From: Pseudozyma flocculosa PF-1
Lineage: Eukaryota; Basidiomycota; Ustilaginomycetes; Ustilaginales; Ustilaginaceae
DNA: 64,000 nucleotides
Direction: 5' to 3'
Assembly: GCF_000417875.1 (NCBI RefSeq)
Contig: NW_006920893.1
Coordinates: 285,955 to 349,954, forward strand
Shown here in pieces: positions 9,565-21,044 of the stretch; position 1 is the stretch's first letter, and the number at the start of each line of letters is the position of its first letter. The notes beneath the pieces are model-generated. The model made no database searches. It saw only the letters and a list, made by a program, of their open reading frames with translations, and was not told the DNA's origin. A program made the position numbers and the translations under genes.

Positions 9565-12500
9565 ATGTGCGGTCGCCGCGACTCCTCTTCAGTCACCCCC
9601 TCGGCGAGCAAGTCGGCAGCGGCCCCACCGGACGGCACTTGCTGGCTCGCCGCCAGCCCTTCTCGACGACCCTGGGCCGGCCGGCACCCTCTCCCTTTCC
9701 CGATCCCGTCCATCGAGAGCGCCAGCCGGCACCATCTGCAATCTCGGGCGGCGTCCGTGTCGATCGCGAGCCGGCCATTCCCATCTTACTCTGATATGTA
9801 TCCCTCCCTCGACTCGTCCAGCACCGATGGCTTTTCCGCGTCCTCTCTTCTCTCCAGCCCGACCGCCCGCAGTGGTATGGGTCGGCGGGCCCACTCGAGC
9901 TAGGCCTCGAGCCTCGTGTATCGTGTCCGCTTCCATTCCCAGTCCGCCTAGCTAGTCCGCTGCGCTCGTGTCTGCCCTCGTCCTTGTGTCGCCCCCCGAA
10001 TAGCGGCTCACCCCACCGCCACCACCTCGACCCCCCTCCCCCCCCAAGCCATGTCGACCGGGCCCTGACCCTCCTCTGCGAAACGCGAGGAATGTATGTT
10101 AACCACGAATCCAAACCTCTCGATCCGCTTCCAGGCCGATGCGATGTCAGTGCGTCGCGAGCGCGGACAAGTGGCAGCGAGGGCCAAGATGCGTCGACAG
10201 TCGAGGCGGCGCGAGGTGATTGGCGCGATAATTTGGCCTTGGCTGGGCGGTTTCCCCGCATTTTTCTTTCTTCTATCGCTCGCCTGCTGGGCTGCCGATC
10301 TGACGTGCAGGCAAATGACGCCAGCCCGCCTGCCTGAGCCCCAGCTCGCGCGAGACCCTGCCTGCCTCTCTGGCTCACACCACCGCCTGCCAACAGACCT
10401 CCAGGCGCGGTCAGGCCATACTCGAGTCATGCCCTCCCCAGCAACAGCAGCCACGCACCAGCGTACGATGCATCGGAGTCATCCACCCCTCGTCGCTGCC
10501 ACCACGTCGCTGGCCATCGCAGTCTGAGCTTACCTGCTTGCTTGCTTGGTTGCGCGCTGGTCGGGCCATGGCTTGAAGGGGATAGGCCAGGGGGTCGTGG
10601 GGGATGCCCACCGCCTGCCGCTTCTGACTCGACCGGACCTGAGACCCAGCACCCAGCAGGCAAGCGCAGACAGCAGCGTTACAGTTGGGGCGCCGCCAGC
10701 TCCACCGTACGCTTGCGCAGCCCAGCCAAGCCAAGCCTAGCCTTCCTAGAGGCCATGCATGCTTGCAAGCTTACTTCTGCTTGCTCGCTGGTGGGGACTG
10801 ACGGGCGAAGGCCAACAAAAAGACACCGCTTCTTCTGCCGACACCGCGGCCTGCCGTGGCCTGGCCTGCCTGAGCCTGGCTGGCTGGCTCGGGGCCGCGG
10901 ATAGGGGCCGTTGGCGCGCGCGCCCCCCGTCTCTTGCTTCTCTCTCTCTCTCTCTTTGTCCCCCTTTGGCGCCGGCTGCCCGAGAGTGCGTGGGGCTGGC
11001 TGAGCCGGCTTGCCGGGCAATCAGACCGGCACAAACAGGGCAGATCAGAGGCCCCAGGCAGGCTAGGCTCAAGCATCACACACCCGCGCATCCACGCACG
11101 TCGCGATCGTGAGCGGGCCCCCCTTCTTTGAGGCCAGCTGGCTCCAAAGCATGCGTGCGACAAGAGCATGACCCCCGTTCCAGCCTAGGCCTAGCCTGTC
11201 CTCCTCTCCTCCCTCCGAGCTCCGGCGTCATGGTCCGGCGTCGGGCGGAAGCAAGGCGAGCGGGGAACGGGTTCCCGGCCAACGTAGACATCCGCTACGT
11301 ACTCTCGCGCGGCGCCCCGTTCCCGACCCACCCACCCGGCCTTCGCCCCGCCCTTGGCATCGGCTTGGACCTGCCGTGCGAGTCACGCCTGCGTGTCAGG
11401 CAACCATCATATCGGGATGGCAACGCAGGCGGGGCGGCGAGACGTGCTGCGCCGGACAATCGACCAGGCTGCTGCCCCACCGCCGCAAGTTCGGGAAGCT
11501 CGATGGATCGGATGGGCGTGGATTTGCAGGCCCACGGAGCGGCAGGCTGACGGCGCGGTGGCGTTGGCGAGGCCAGAGGGGGCTTTCAAAAATCGAGGTA
11601 GTTAGAGGTATCGCAGCAGCGCCAAAGGCGGCAGCGTGGGGCTGTGCAGGAGCCAACGGCGCAGCAGGCCCCCCAGGCAGAGATCGAGTGCGCGTTGGCG
11701 CGTGATGGCGCCGGCGCTTGGTGGGTCGGACCGAAGCCGGACTCGCGCTTCCGCCCGCCGCTGGCCTTGACTTGCCAGGAGGGCCTGCCTAGCCGCCCGG
11801 ACACGGCCTCCGCCCGGCGGCGGACGGTACGGTGATGGTTGGCAGCGATAGCTTGATGCTGACGAGTTGGCCGGGGCTTGGCCTGCCTGACCTGGTCGAG
11901 GCTGCGGCGTTGCGAGCGCAAGCAAGCTTCCCGGCAACCTACCTAGCTCGCCCAGTCAGAGTGCCTTGCCCTGCGCTGCCCTCGCCCTCGAGGCGGGACC
12001 ATACGATCCGCAACCACCAACCCCGGATGCGATGGAAGGGGCTTGGCCAGTGCGCCCTGAGACACGGACGCGCGGCCAGGCGACGCTGCAGGCCCCTCTC
12101 GAGCCGGCTGGCTGGCTGGGCTGGCTTGGCTGGCTTGCTTCTCTGGCGGCGTGGGGACCTGACTTTTGGCCGGCTCGTCTCGCCGCTTCCCACCCCGACC
12201 AACCCGACCGACGGTGCTGCTGCCCTGCCCCGCCCGCCGCCCGCCGCCCGCCGACTCCCTGGCTGGCTGGCTGGCTGGCTTGCTGCTCGCGCTTGCTCTG
12301 GCTGAGGCTCTGCCACCGACCGACCCGACCCTCTGGCCATCCGCCGCCTCGCCCCGCCCCGCCCTGCCCTGCCCTGCCCTGCCTCGCCTCGCCTCGCCTC
12401 GCCGTCTCGCTCTCCCTCGCCAACCGGCCGGCCTGCTGGCCCCGCCGCGCCTTGCCCACCGCCGCCGAAGCTGCCGTAGATCCGCACGCACCCTGCTGTG

Positions 12501-13361
12501 CGCTTCTTCTCAAGGACAGATAGAGAGGGCCCCCCTTCCTTCCGCCGCGCGCGCGCCTCCACCCCCTTCTTCCACCAGCTGACCCCCCTTTCCCCCCGCT
12601 GACTGCCTGCGTGCCACCTCCCTGCCCGCCACCGCCACCCCCAGCGTCGTTCCTCCTGATCTCCACCACCACCTCTGCCAACACCAACATCGCCACCGCC
12701 CCCGCCATCCACCAACCATCCATTCATCCGGCCGCCGCCCGCCCTCGCGACCACTTTCATCTGTCGCCCGCCCGCCGGCTTCCATCTTGCGCTCGCACAA
12801 CAGCCGACGCCGCCTCGATCCTCGTTCCCGCCGTCGAGCTGCCTCGCCACCCAGACCACAGCCGCCTGTGCGCCAACAGGTCCATCCATCTGCGCTCCGC
12901 TCCCGCCAACACTCCCGACGGCTCCTGTCTCCGCGCCTCGACGCATTCGCCGCCACTCTTTCCTTCCCGATAAGATCGGACCAAGCTTCCGAAGCAGGCC
13001 TATCACCGATAGCACCAGCGTCCACCAGCCAGTTCGTGCGCTGTGGTTGGACACGAGTCCGCTCGCTTCTCGACATAGCTCAGAGGCACCCCAGTCCTCT
13101 CGACTGACGAGCAGGCTGCCAGCATCCACCTGGGCATCAGCGCAGCGCAGCGCTCCTTCCTGTACTCGACTCTCGTCTGCCAAGAACGCCCTCTCGCACT
13201 CCCACTTGGCCTAGGCCTACCGCATAGACCCGAAGCAGGGCCTTTCGCTTCGAGCAGGCCGCCACACGTTCCATCCGCAGCGCATCCCTTGAGCGCTGGC
13301 AACCCTTCGGCACCTGCCCCCACCGTTTCTCAAAGTCCCCAGCCGGCACCTCAACGCCGAT
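9565..13361. other. Intergenic region, 3.8 kb
   Basis: No gene supported. It contains CTGGCC-type motifs (10855-10895, 12085-12145), a CTGG tetranucleotide tract and pyrimidine-rich DNA from about 12.3 to 12.7 kb. The right end probably holds a long 5' leader and promoter for the HSF-type gene. The 414-codon minus frame at 11939-13183 is Gly/Arg-rich low complexity that reads the same repeats in other frames, and I do not regard it as a gene. Confidence 0.55.
12259..12281. repeat. CTGG tetranucleotide tract
   Basis: Five to six tandem GGCT/CTGG units inside the 9.6-13.4 kb intergenic region. Confidence 0.8.
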
Positions 13362-16357
13362 ATGTCGGTCGACCTCGAAGCCAGGCCCGCACCGGCGCCG
13401 ACCCAGTCTTCACCCACCTTCCGACAGACCGGCTTCTCGGTGCCTCCGACATCGACATCGTCGACCCAGGATGTCAACGCCACCGCCTCCGGCAACACCG
13501 CGCACAAGGCGCCAAGAGGGAAGCTCTCGAGCTCCAGCCTCAATGCGGCCCTGCATGCCCGATCCCATTCCGGCACCGTGGGGAGAGCCGGAGGCCACCG
13601 CACCTCCACCGACGATGGAGACGCAGAGATGACCGACGCCGGCGAGGTGAGTGGTCGACCTACAACCAGAGGCGCTTGTCGGAGTGCGCGCGGATTGATC
13701 GACTGCCGACTGCCGACTGACTTGTGTCTCTGCGCATCGACCCCGCACAGATGTCGTCCTACCGTCCGCTGCCGATCCCAGGCAAGACGGCGGCCATTGC
13801 CCTCGTCTCAAAGACATCGCAGTCGCCCAGCGATCTGGCCACGCCACCCGACGCCATGGCGCTGACATCCCACAAGCAGTCGCCTGGCCTCTCGACCAGC
13901 GGCGTCCGCCTGCCCCCGCTCAACTCGAACCTCATCAGCCCGCGCTTCTCCACCATGCACGGATCCAGCGTTTCGAGCGGGCCGGCCTCGGCGACCTCGA
14001 GCCATTGGTCGCCCGGACGCAGCTCGGACCCGCACCTCTACAGCATCTCGTCTGGCCGCAAGTACAGCTACACGACCTTCAAGCCCTCGCTCAGCACGAG
14101 TTTCAAGATGTCGGCCGAACGCGGTCGCAGCAGCAACACGTTCGACGACGACGATGATGACGACGACGACGACGACGAGAGGTTCGGCAAGCGCTCGTCG
14201 GGCGCCCTCGGCCTTGTGTCCGATGGCAAGGCGGCCGGACGCGCGGCGACGGCCGAGGCGGGCGAGGACGGCGATGCCTCTGGCGTCTTCAGCTTCTCTA
14301 GCCCGTGCTTCGGACCCAAGCAGCTCGACAACGACCAAATCCCGTCTCCGGATCCGAGCGAGCAGCTGCCCGCAGCGTCCGGCAGCGGTCCCGCGCCGAG
14401 TGGCGTGCTGAGTCCCAGCTGGGCCACGGCTTCCCTCGGCAAGCTCAGCCTCGGCAGTCCTGAAGCTAGGACGACGATCTCGTCGCAGCTGCGTCGAGGC
14501 TCGCGCCCACAGCACAGCCACAGCTACGGCCAGACCAACCACGGTGGCAACATGTCGACCTCGGCCGACGTCGCCGTCCACGCGGCCATGCAGCAGCGGC
14601 GGTACTCGTACAACAAGGCCGCGAGACCGTCCCTCTCCTCGGGTCCGAGCAGCTACACCTACTCGACCAGTTTCGGGCGCGACTCGGCGCTGAATCGCCA
14701 CCCATACCCGCGCAGCTCGATGCCCGGCAGCTATGGAGCGTCGAGCTACCGTGCCTCGCGTTCCCGCTCGCGCACGCGCCACGGTCCCGAAGACGCTCGG
14801 GCGTCCAGCAGGCTCGAGGACGACGACGAGACCGACGAGGAAATGCAGCTCGACGAGGACGACGATGACGCCACCGAAGACGAGGCCGACTACGCATACG
14901 CGCGGCACCAGGCTGGCAGGAGCGCGTACGGCCGCTCGATCCCGCGAGCGGTCAACGACCGCAGCCGCTCAAACACGCCGTCGAATGCGAGCCTCGGCCT
15001 CACCTTTTCGATGAGCCCGAGCTCCAACTCGATCCTGGGCAAGGGGCTGCCGTACGACTCGGGCAGCCGCTCGGCCTCGTTTGGCGTCAGCCTCAGTCGT
15101 CAATACAGCTCGGACCGCCACCCGCCAGGGGCCTCTCTGGCGCCGCACCGCCACCACCCCTATGCGACCAGCCCGAACGGCGCCACGACGGGCCCGCTGA
15201 GCGCATCGATGGGCCTGTCGTATAGCCCCGGATCGAATGCGCCGCTCAATCGCCCGGCCCATCGACGCGGAAGCAGCCTCGGCAACGGCCTGGCCGCGCC
15301 CGGCTACGGCGGCACGATGCTCTCGACTTCGCCGCGCTACGCCAATGGCGTGCCACACCGTGATGAGCAGCAACTTGGTGAGGGAGGAGCGTACCTCGGG
15401 CAGCCCTCGTTTGCGTCGGGATCGCCATTTGCCGCGGGACAGCGCATGGACAGCGCAGGCAAGTACTACACGCCCGCTCCGGGCAGCTCGTACGGGCATG
15501 CGCAGGCCCACTTTGCGTCGCGCAACGGCGGCTTGGCTCAATCGCCGCCGGGTCGCCTGCCGCCTGACCGCCTGGGCCAGATCCACGCCGGCTTCGGGGC
15601 CCACGAGCGTTCCGACAGCATGGCGAGCGAGGCGACCGAGGGCCCGGACAGCGGAGTGCGGCCTTCTGTGCCGCCGACGACGACGGCGAGCGCATCCGCT
15701 CGCTCCAATAGCAACACGGGAGCGTCGGGCAATGTGGATGAGACGGCACAGGTGGCGGCGATCCGCGACCGCCTCGGTGGGGCCGCCAGCTGCTCGGCCT
15801 TTATCTCGAAGCTATGGCTGCTCATGATCAACCCGGACCTCTACAGCAAGTACATTCGCTGGGACGAGGCAGGCACGTCGATCATCCTTTCGAGCGAGCC
15901 CGAGATTGCCAACGAGTTCGCCTCGGACGTGCTGCCCAAGCTCTTCAAGCACGGCAACAATGCCAGCTTTGTCCGTCAGCTCAACCTCTACGGCTTCCAA
16001 CGGATCCCATCGTCGCGCCTCCTCGACCCCACCGAGATCAAGGTGGCCGCCGCCAGGCGCGCGGCCGAGTCGGGCGGGGCCGGCGCTGCATCCGCAGGCA
16101 CGCTCAACACGGCCGTCCAGCTCTACGGCCCGCACTCGAGCTTTGCCCACCCGCGCTTCCGACGGGGCCACGAGGAGCTGCTGACGACCATGAAGCCGCG
16201 CTCCAGCAAGAAGCCCAAGAAGTCGAACGGCTCGGCCACGACTGGCCTCAGCCCGCCCAAGCAAGAGGCAGGTGCAGGTGCGGCGGGCGGAGCGGGCCGC
16301 ACCGCCGCCGCCGCTGATGGCGACGAGACGGACGAAGAGGACTTTGCCCTTTCGTGA
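13362..16357 (+). CDS. HSF-type DNA-binding transcription factor with a C-terminal DNA-binding domain
   Basis: Nuclear heat-shock-factor-family regulator. Two exons, 13362-13646 and 13751-16357, with a 104-nt GTGAGT...CAG intron in phase 0, giving 963 residues. The HSF winged-helix domain spans about 776-912: FISKLWLLM, then the recognition-helix signature FVRQLNLYGF at about 835-844, an Ala-rich insertion of about 40 residues, then FAHPRFRRGHEELL at 893 and a basic KPRSSKKPKK stretch that could be a nuclear signal. The preceding ~770 residues are Ser/Gly/Tyr-rich and disordered, with a run of eleven Asp near 226-238 and a second acidic patch before the middle. No heptad-repeat trimerisation region follows the domain, unlike canonical Hsf1. 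It could be a divergent Hsf1 or a separate Sfl1/Skn7-like regulator; I cannot tell which. Confidence 0.9.
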
Positions 16358-17276
16358 GGACGCCGCTGCCGGCGCATACAGCTCCGCATCAGCGGCAGCA
16401 ACAAGGACGACGACGACGACCACAGCCCCGAATATACGCGGCTGCAGCAAGCGGCAAGCTAGCCGCGACCCGATGCATTCCCCGAGCAAGCCTTCCCTTT
16501 GCCGCGTTTCCGACTGAGCCCGACGCCAGGCTCGCTTCCCCCAGGTTACCCTTCTCTTGATACCTCGACGCGACGCGATTGCGGCGGCCGCCAGCTGCTC
16601 TGAGCCGCACCGCAGCCTCTGCCTCGCCTTCCATTGCCTCGACCCGGCTCTCCTCTCCACTTTCGCCGTTCTCCGTCCGTTTTTGCCGTGTCCCTGCCTC
16701 GCTCCGTGTTTGTTCTCGTCACTCGCATTCCTGTATAAAACACGCCTCACCTGATTCTACGGCCCGCAGCCTTCCTTTCAGCCTCTTCTCGTCGCGCTCT
16801 CATCGCCTTGCGTCCGCCCCGTCTCTTTTCGTCGATTCCCCCCATTCCACCCCTCCCCCTTTCTCTTGCGGTCGGCACTTATCCTCTCTGTTTCGTTTGG
16901 GAGAGCGCGGCCAGCGTGTATAACTTGTTTTTCCTCTTGAGCATCGGTCGTCGCAGCGACCAGTGACCTGACCAGTCAGCCAAACCACCTTGCTGTTGAA
17001 ATCTTTGTTGGGGCGTTGCGTTGGCGACGCCCCGTCCGTGCGCGCGTTTGGGGGATGGCCTCGTTGGGTGGAATGGGCCTGCCTTCTTCCACGCCGACAT
17101 TGCTGCGCTAGCCTCTCTCTTCCTCTCACAGGTTCCTCTCTGCGCCTCGCCCTCCGCCCTCCATTCTCTCGTCGTTTCGCCTCTCCCCTCCTCCCGTCTC
17201 TCCTCCATGCCCTCCTCACCCGCGCCCATCCGCCAGCGACTTGGCCACCTCGACCGGACCGTCAATGCCCGCCCGA

Positions 17277-17302
17277 TCGCTCGCTCGCTCGCTCGCTCGC
17301 TC
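17277..17302. repeat. TCGC tetranucleotide tract
   Basis: About six tandem TCGC/CTCG units about 215 bp beyond the PRP6 stop codon. Confidence 0.85.
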
Positions 17303-17410
17303 CCTGCACATTCGAGTCGAACATCGGAGCAGCATCACTGCAGCGCCACCATCGTCATCATTCAAGCTCGACCGACAAGTGATTCTGCCTTGCCGAGTAT
17401 CCGACCGCGG

Positions 17411-17459
17411 CACGACACGGCACGGCACAGCACGGCACGGCACAGCATGGCACGGCACA
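17411..17459. repeat. GGCAC/CACGG pentamer repeat
   Basis: A run of imperfect five-base units (CACGG, CACAG, CATGG) starting about 55 bp beyond the PRP6 stop codon, hence probably within its 3' untranslated region. Confidence 0.8.
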
Positions 17460-17514
17460 TGCGTCGTCGTCGGACGACGAAGACGCCCGCGACCACGACC
17501 ACGGCGAACGAAAA

Positions 17515-20367
17515 CTAGGTAACCACCTCGAGTCGGTCCGCCGTCGCCTCGAGGACCTCGCCGATGGCCCGGTCGGGTCGGCTGGCATCCTTGGCCACCT
17601 CCTGCCACACGCGGCCGTACTTGGGTCGCACCTCGACGCACTTTTCCCGCAGCGCCTCGCGACCCTGCTCGTTGCCGTGCTGGCGCTCAAACTTGAACCA
17701 CCACGCCCACCCGTCGCCCCAGCTCGCGTCGGCCTTGACCATGCGCTGGAACCACTTGCGCGCCTGGTCGATCTTGCGGTCGTTCCAAAACAGCCTCGCC
17801 ACGGTGCAGATGACGCGGGCGTCGTCGCCCGTCTTTTTGAGCGCATCGGCGCTCCGCGTCTTGCGCGCCGGCTTGGGCTCCATCCAGATCGACTGGCTCC
17901 ACAGCAGCCCCGACGTCGGACACTCTTGCAGCCCGCGCGACACCATCGTCCGCGCCTGCGCCACCGAGCCGCTCCGCTCCTCGACCGACGCCGACTCGCT
18001 CCACAGCTCGTCGTTTTTCGGATTGAGCAGCCGCGCCTTTTCCAAAATCGCACGCGCACGGATCTGGATCCCCGCCTCCTCTTCCAGCCGCGACGAGAGG
18101 AGCCACAGCGGCGTAGAGTGCGGACACGCCTTGACGCCCTTGGCGTACGCCTCGCGCGCCGCCTTGATGTTCTTGTCGTTGCTGGGGTTGCTGGGGTTGT
18201 TGCTGCCCGACGCCGCGTCAGCACCGGTGGCGCCGCCGTCGTCGTCCCCGTCGGCGGCCCCGGCGCGCAGGAGCTGGCCGTGCATCATGTGGAACTTGTC
18301 GTACGTCGGGAACTTGGCCAGCGCCTGCCGGACGAGGTCGAGCGCCTCGGCCTTTCGCCCTTGGTTGCGCGCAAACACGGCCGACTTGAGCCACACGCGC
18401 GGCGAGCCCACCTCGATCCGGGCGCGCTCGAGCAGCCGCGCCGCCGCCACCTTCTGCCCCGTCTCGGACTCGAGCTTGGCCGCCGCCAGCGAAATCTCCT
18501 CGGAGCCGATGTTCTTGTCGAACGCCCGGATCAGCACCGCGCGCGCGCCCGCCACGTCCGAGGCGAGCCACTTTTCCTTGGCGTACATGAGCCACAGCGT
18601 CTCGGCCTTGGGGCAGTTGGTCACGGCGCGCTCCAGCAGCGACTCGAGGCTTTCGCGCGTGCCGTGCTGCTTCTCCAAATCCGCCGCCTGCCGCCAGATG
18701 TTGGCGCGGTCCGGGAAGACCTTGAGCGTGTAGGCCAGCAGCGACCGCGCCGTCTCGATGCACCCCTTGTCGCGCGCCGACTCGGCGTCCTCGACCCACA
18801 CGGTGCGGCGGTCCTGCTCGTCGAGGTCGAGCTCCATGGTCGCCTTGACGATGGCCGCGCACGTCATCGGGCTCCCCTCGCCCTCTACCTTTTCCGCCTC
18901 GCGCAGCCACTGGTCTCGGCTGAGGACGGCGCCGGCCTTGCGCAGCGCGTTGACGGCGGCGGCCATGGTCTTGTCGACGAGCGCCTCTTTGGCGTCAGTC
19001 TCCTCGATGAGGCGGCACGCGGCGATCCAGATCTCGTGCGACGTCGGAATCGTCTTGCGCGCCTCGTTGAGCACCTTTTTGGCGTCGGCCGGCGTCGACA
19101 GCCGGGCCAGGGCGAGCCACAGCTCGATGCTCATCGGGATCGCGCCCACCGCCCCCGACAGGAGGATCCGCGCGTCCTCGGGGTTCTCCTCGAGATTGAC
19201 GAGCTCCTTCCACAGCTTGACCGAGTTGGGTATGTACTCGAGCGACTTGCGCAGCACGCGCTTCTTGGACTCGGGGTCGTTTTCCAGGTCGACGGCCTTG
19301 AGCCAGATCTTGACCGACTGGCTGAGGTGCTGGACGGCGCGGGCGAGGATGACCTTGGCGTTGTCCTTTGTGTTGAGCCGCGCGTTTTCGAGCCAGACGT
19401 CCTCGTTCTTGGGGCACTGCTCGCAGCCCTGCTGGATGATTTTGCGCGCCGTCGCCATCTTGCCCGCCACCTCTTCGACGCGTGCGGCGGCGATCCAGCC
19501 AGGCGCGTGCTTTGGGTTGGTCTTGATGACCGAATCGAGGAGGGCGCGGGCCTTTTTGATGTCGCCGATCTCGGTGTTGGACTTGATGGCGACCGACGAG
19601 AGCTCGGTGAGGTAGCCCTTGGGGTCGACGGTCGAGGCGCTGCCGGACGCCATCGACGACGACGACGAGGCCTGGTCGAGCTGGTGGCTGAAGATCTTGT
19701 TGCGCGCCGAACCGATCTCGGTGAGCGAAGTCATGGCGCCGTCCGGGACGCTCGAAGCGGCGCCGTCGGCGTCGTCGGTGACGGTGCTCTCGACGACATT
19801 CCTGGCGGCATTGCCAAGGAGCACGCTGTCCGGGATGGCAATGGATCGGGTCTCGCGCGCCTCTCTTGCGGCGGCGGCCTTGCGCTTCTTGCCCGTGATG
19901 TTTCCGGCCTCGGGCAGCGCGGCCCACTCCTCTTCGGTGACGGAGCTGAGCCCGCGCTTGAGGTCGGCGAACTGGGCCTGGATCTTTGGGCGCTCCTTGC
20001 GCATCTTTTCCATTTCCTCCTTTTCCCTCTGCTCCCTAAACTTGCGCCTGCGCTCGTCCATCTGGCGGTCGACGTCCTCCCAGATGCGGTCAGCCTCCTC
20101 GTCGTCGCGATCGTAGGCGGTGCCCGCAAAGAGGCCGGTCTCGTTCTCCGGGTCCTGGTAGCGGCCGTCGTCTTCCTCGTCGTCGCCGCCGCCGCGACCT
20201 TCGTCCTTGTCCTTTTTGGCCGACGATGCAGAGGACGAGGCCTGGCGTGCAGGGCCGATATCGGATCGGGTGGTGAAGCCGGATGCGCCACGGCCCAGAC
20301 CGGCGACGTAGCCCGGCGGTGCCTGCATGCTCAGGAAGGCGAGCTTGTTGGGTTTGTTTTGCGCCAT
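17515..20367 (-). CDS. PRP6: Pre-mRNA splicing factor Prp6 (U4/U6.U5 tri-snRNP)
   Basis: Bridges U5 and U4/U6 in the spliceosomal tri-snRNP. A single-exon frame of 950 residues, close to the length of human PRPF6. The N-terminal PRP1 domain begins with APPGYVAGLGRGASGFTTRS and DIGPAR, the family hallmark, followed by the DPENETGLFAGTAYDRDDEE segment. From about residue 290 the protein is a long series of HAT (half-a-TPR) repeats, with recurring patterns such as PKHAPGWIAAARVEE, PKNEDVWLENARL and PNSVKLWKELVNLE. The start is the first in-frame ATG and matches the family N-terminus. Absence of introns in a 2.9-kb gene contrasts with intron-rich neighbours. It is convergent with the HSF-type gene and divergent from the dehydrogenase gene. 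Confidence 0.96.
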   Translation of the reverse strand: MAQNKPNKLAFLSMQAPPGYVAGLGRGASGFTTRSDIGPARQASSSASSAKKDKDEGRGGGDDEEDDGRYQDPENETGLFAGTAYDRDDEEADRIWEDVDRQMDERRRKFREQREKEEMEKMRKERPKIQAQFADLKRGLSSVTEEEWAALPEAGNITGKKRKAAAAREARETRSIAIPDSVLLGNAARNVVESTVTDDADGAASSVPDGAMTSLTEIGSARNKIFSHQLDQASSSSSMASGSASTVDPKGYLTELSSVAIKSNTEIGDIKKARALLDSVIKTNPKHAPGWIAAARVEEVAGKMATARKIIQQGCEQCPKNEDVWLENARLNTKDNAKVILARAVQHLSQSVKIWLKAVDLENDPESKKRVLRKSLEYIPNSVKLWKELVNLEENPEDARILLSGAVGAIPMSIELWLALARLSTPADAKKVLNEARKTIPTSHEIWIAACRLIEETDAKEALVDKTMAAAVNALRKAGAVLSRDQWLREAEKVEGEGSPMTCAAIVKATMELDLDEQDRRTVWVEDAESARDKGCIETARSLLAYTLKVFPDRANIWRQAADLEKQHGTRESLESLLERAVTNCPKAETLWLMYAKEKWLASDVAGARAVLIRAFDKNIGSEEISLAAAKLESETGQKVAAARLLERARIEVGSPRVWLKSAVFARNQGRKAEALDLVRQALAKFPTYDKFHMMHGQLLRAGAADGDDDGGATGADAASGSNNPSNPSNDKNIKAAREAYAKGVKACPHSTPLWLLSSRLEEEAGIQIRARAILEKARLLNPKNDELWSESASVEERSGSVAQARTMVSRGLQECPTSGLLWSQSIWMEPKPARKTRSADALKKTGDDARVICTVARLFWNDRKIDQARKWFQRMVKADASWGDGWAWWFKFERQHGNEQGREALREKCVEVRPKYGRVWQEVAKDASRPDRAIGEVLEATADRLEVVT

Positions 20368-21044
20368 AATTGAGGCGGGTGCGGCCGGGTTGCGGCCGCT
20401 AGTGATGCCGGGGAGCGCTGCGAATGCGGAAGTGGTAGGTGAACGGTGGGACAGCGTTCGGGACGGCGCTGGCTGACTGGCGAGAAAGAGCCAGGTGGGA
20501 GGGTCCGGTCAGTCGCACCGTGTGGCTCTGGTGACGATATCTGGGATGGTGTGTTGAGATAGGCAGGCGATGGTGGCGGTGGGCAGAGGGGCGTTTACGG
20601 CTGAGCCGCGAATGGGTGCAAGGTGGGAAGGCAAAGTGCGAACGGCCCGGCCTCGAGGTCGACCCTTCTTGACAAGCGGGCCTGGCCTCGCTCCACTTTT
20701 CTCGCCTTTCCATCATCCCTCTACCGATGTCAGCGTGGTCTGCCTACCACCCCGATGTACCCCAGATCGGGCGCGGATCAGACGGCTGAAGCGCGTCGGT
20801 TACCTCGGCCCGGCTTGTTGGCTAAGCCAGGCCGACGGCGGGTCACAGATCGACCAGCGTCAACCAGGCCTGAAAGCGTGGGGCCCCCCCTTTGCCTTTC
20901 TTCGCACCCTGTGCCAGCCTCGACTCGGGTACCATCATCCTTCTCACTTCGCCCCCACCCTAGCCTGCCCGACCTCGGTCCCCCTTCCTCTCCTCCTCCC
21001 TCACCAGCTCCACCACATCGACGGACCTCGCCGCCAACACAGCC
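20368..21044. promoter_or_regulatory. Divergent promoter region PRP6 / 3-hydroxyacyl-CoA dehydrogenase
   Basis: A 677-bp region between two divergent start codons. No coding frame is supported. The right part is pyrimidine-rich just before the dehydrogenase ATG. No TATA box is evident. Confidence 0.5.

Larger units (their letters stand above)
16358..17514. other. Convergent 3' region between the HSF-type gene and PRP6
   Basis: No gene supported. It contains pyrimidine-rich 3' flanking DNA, an isolated TATAAAA at 16734-16740 with no convincing coding frame after it, and two simple repeats near the PRP6 stop codon. Confidence 0.55.

Noticed and set aside
11939..13183. 414-codon minus frame upstream of the HSF-type gene
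   Set aside because: Gly/Arg/Ala low complexity in a repeat-rich leader region; all frames look alike and none has protein character.
16734..16740. TATAAAA in the HSF 3' region as the promoter of a hidden plus-strand gene
   Set aside because: No plausible plus-strand coding frame follows before the PRP6 3' end; likely chance or 3' UTR sequence.
17677..20373. 898-codon plus-strand open frame
   Set aside because: Antisense shadow of PRP6 caused by high third-position GC.
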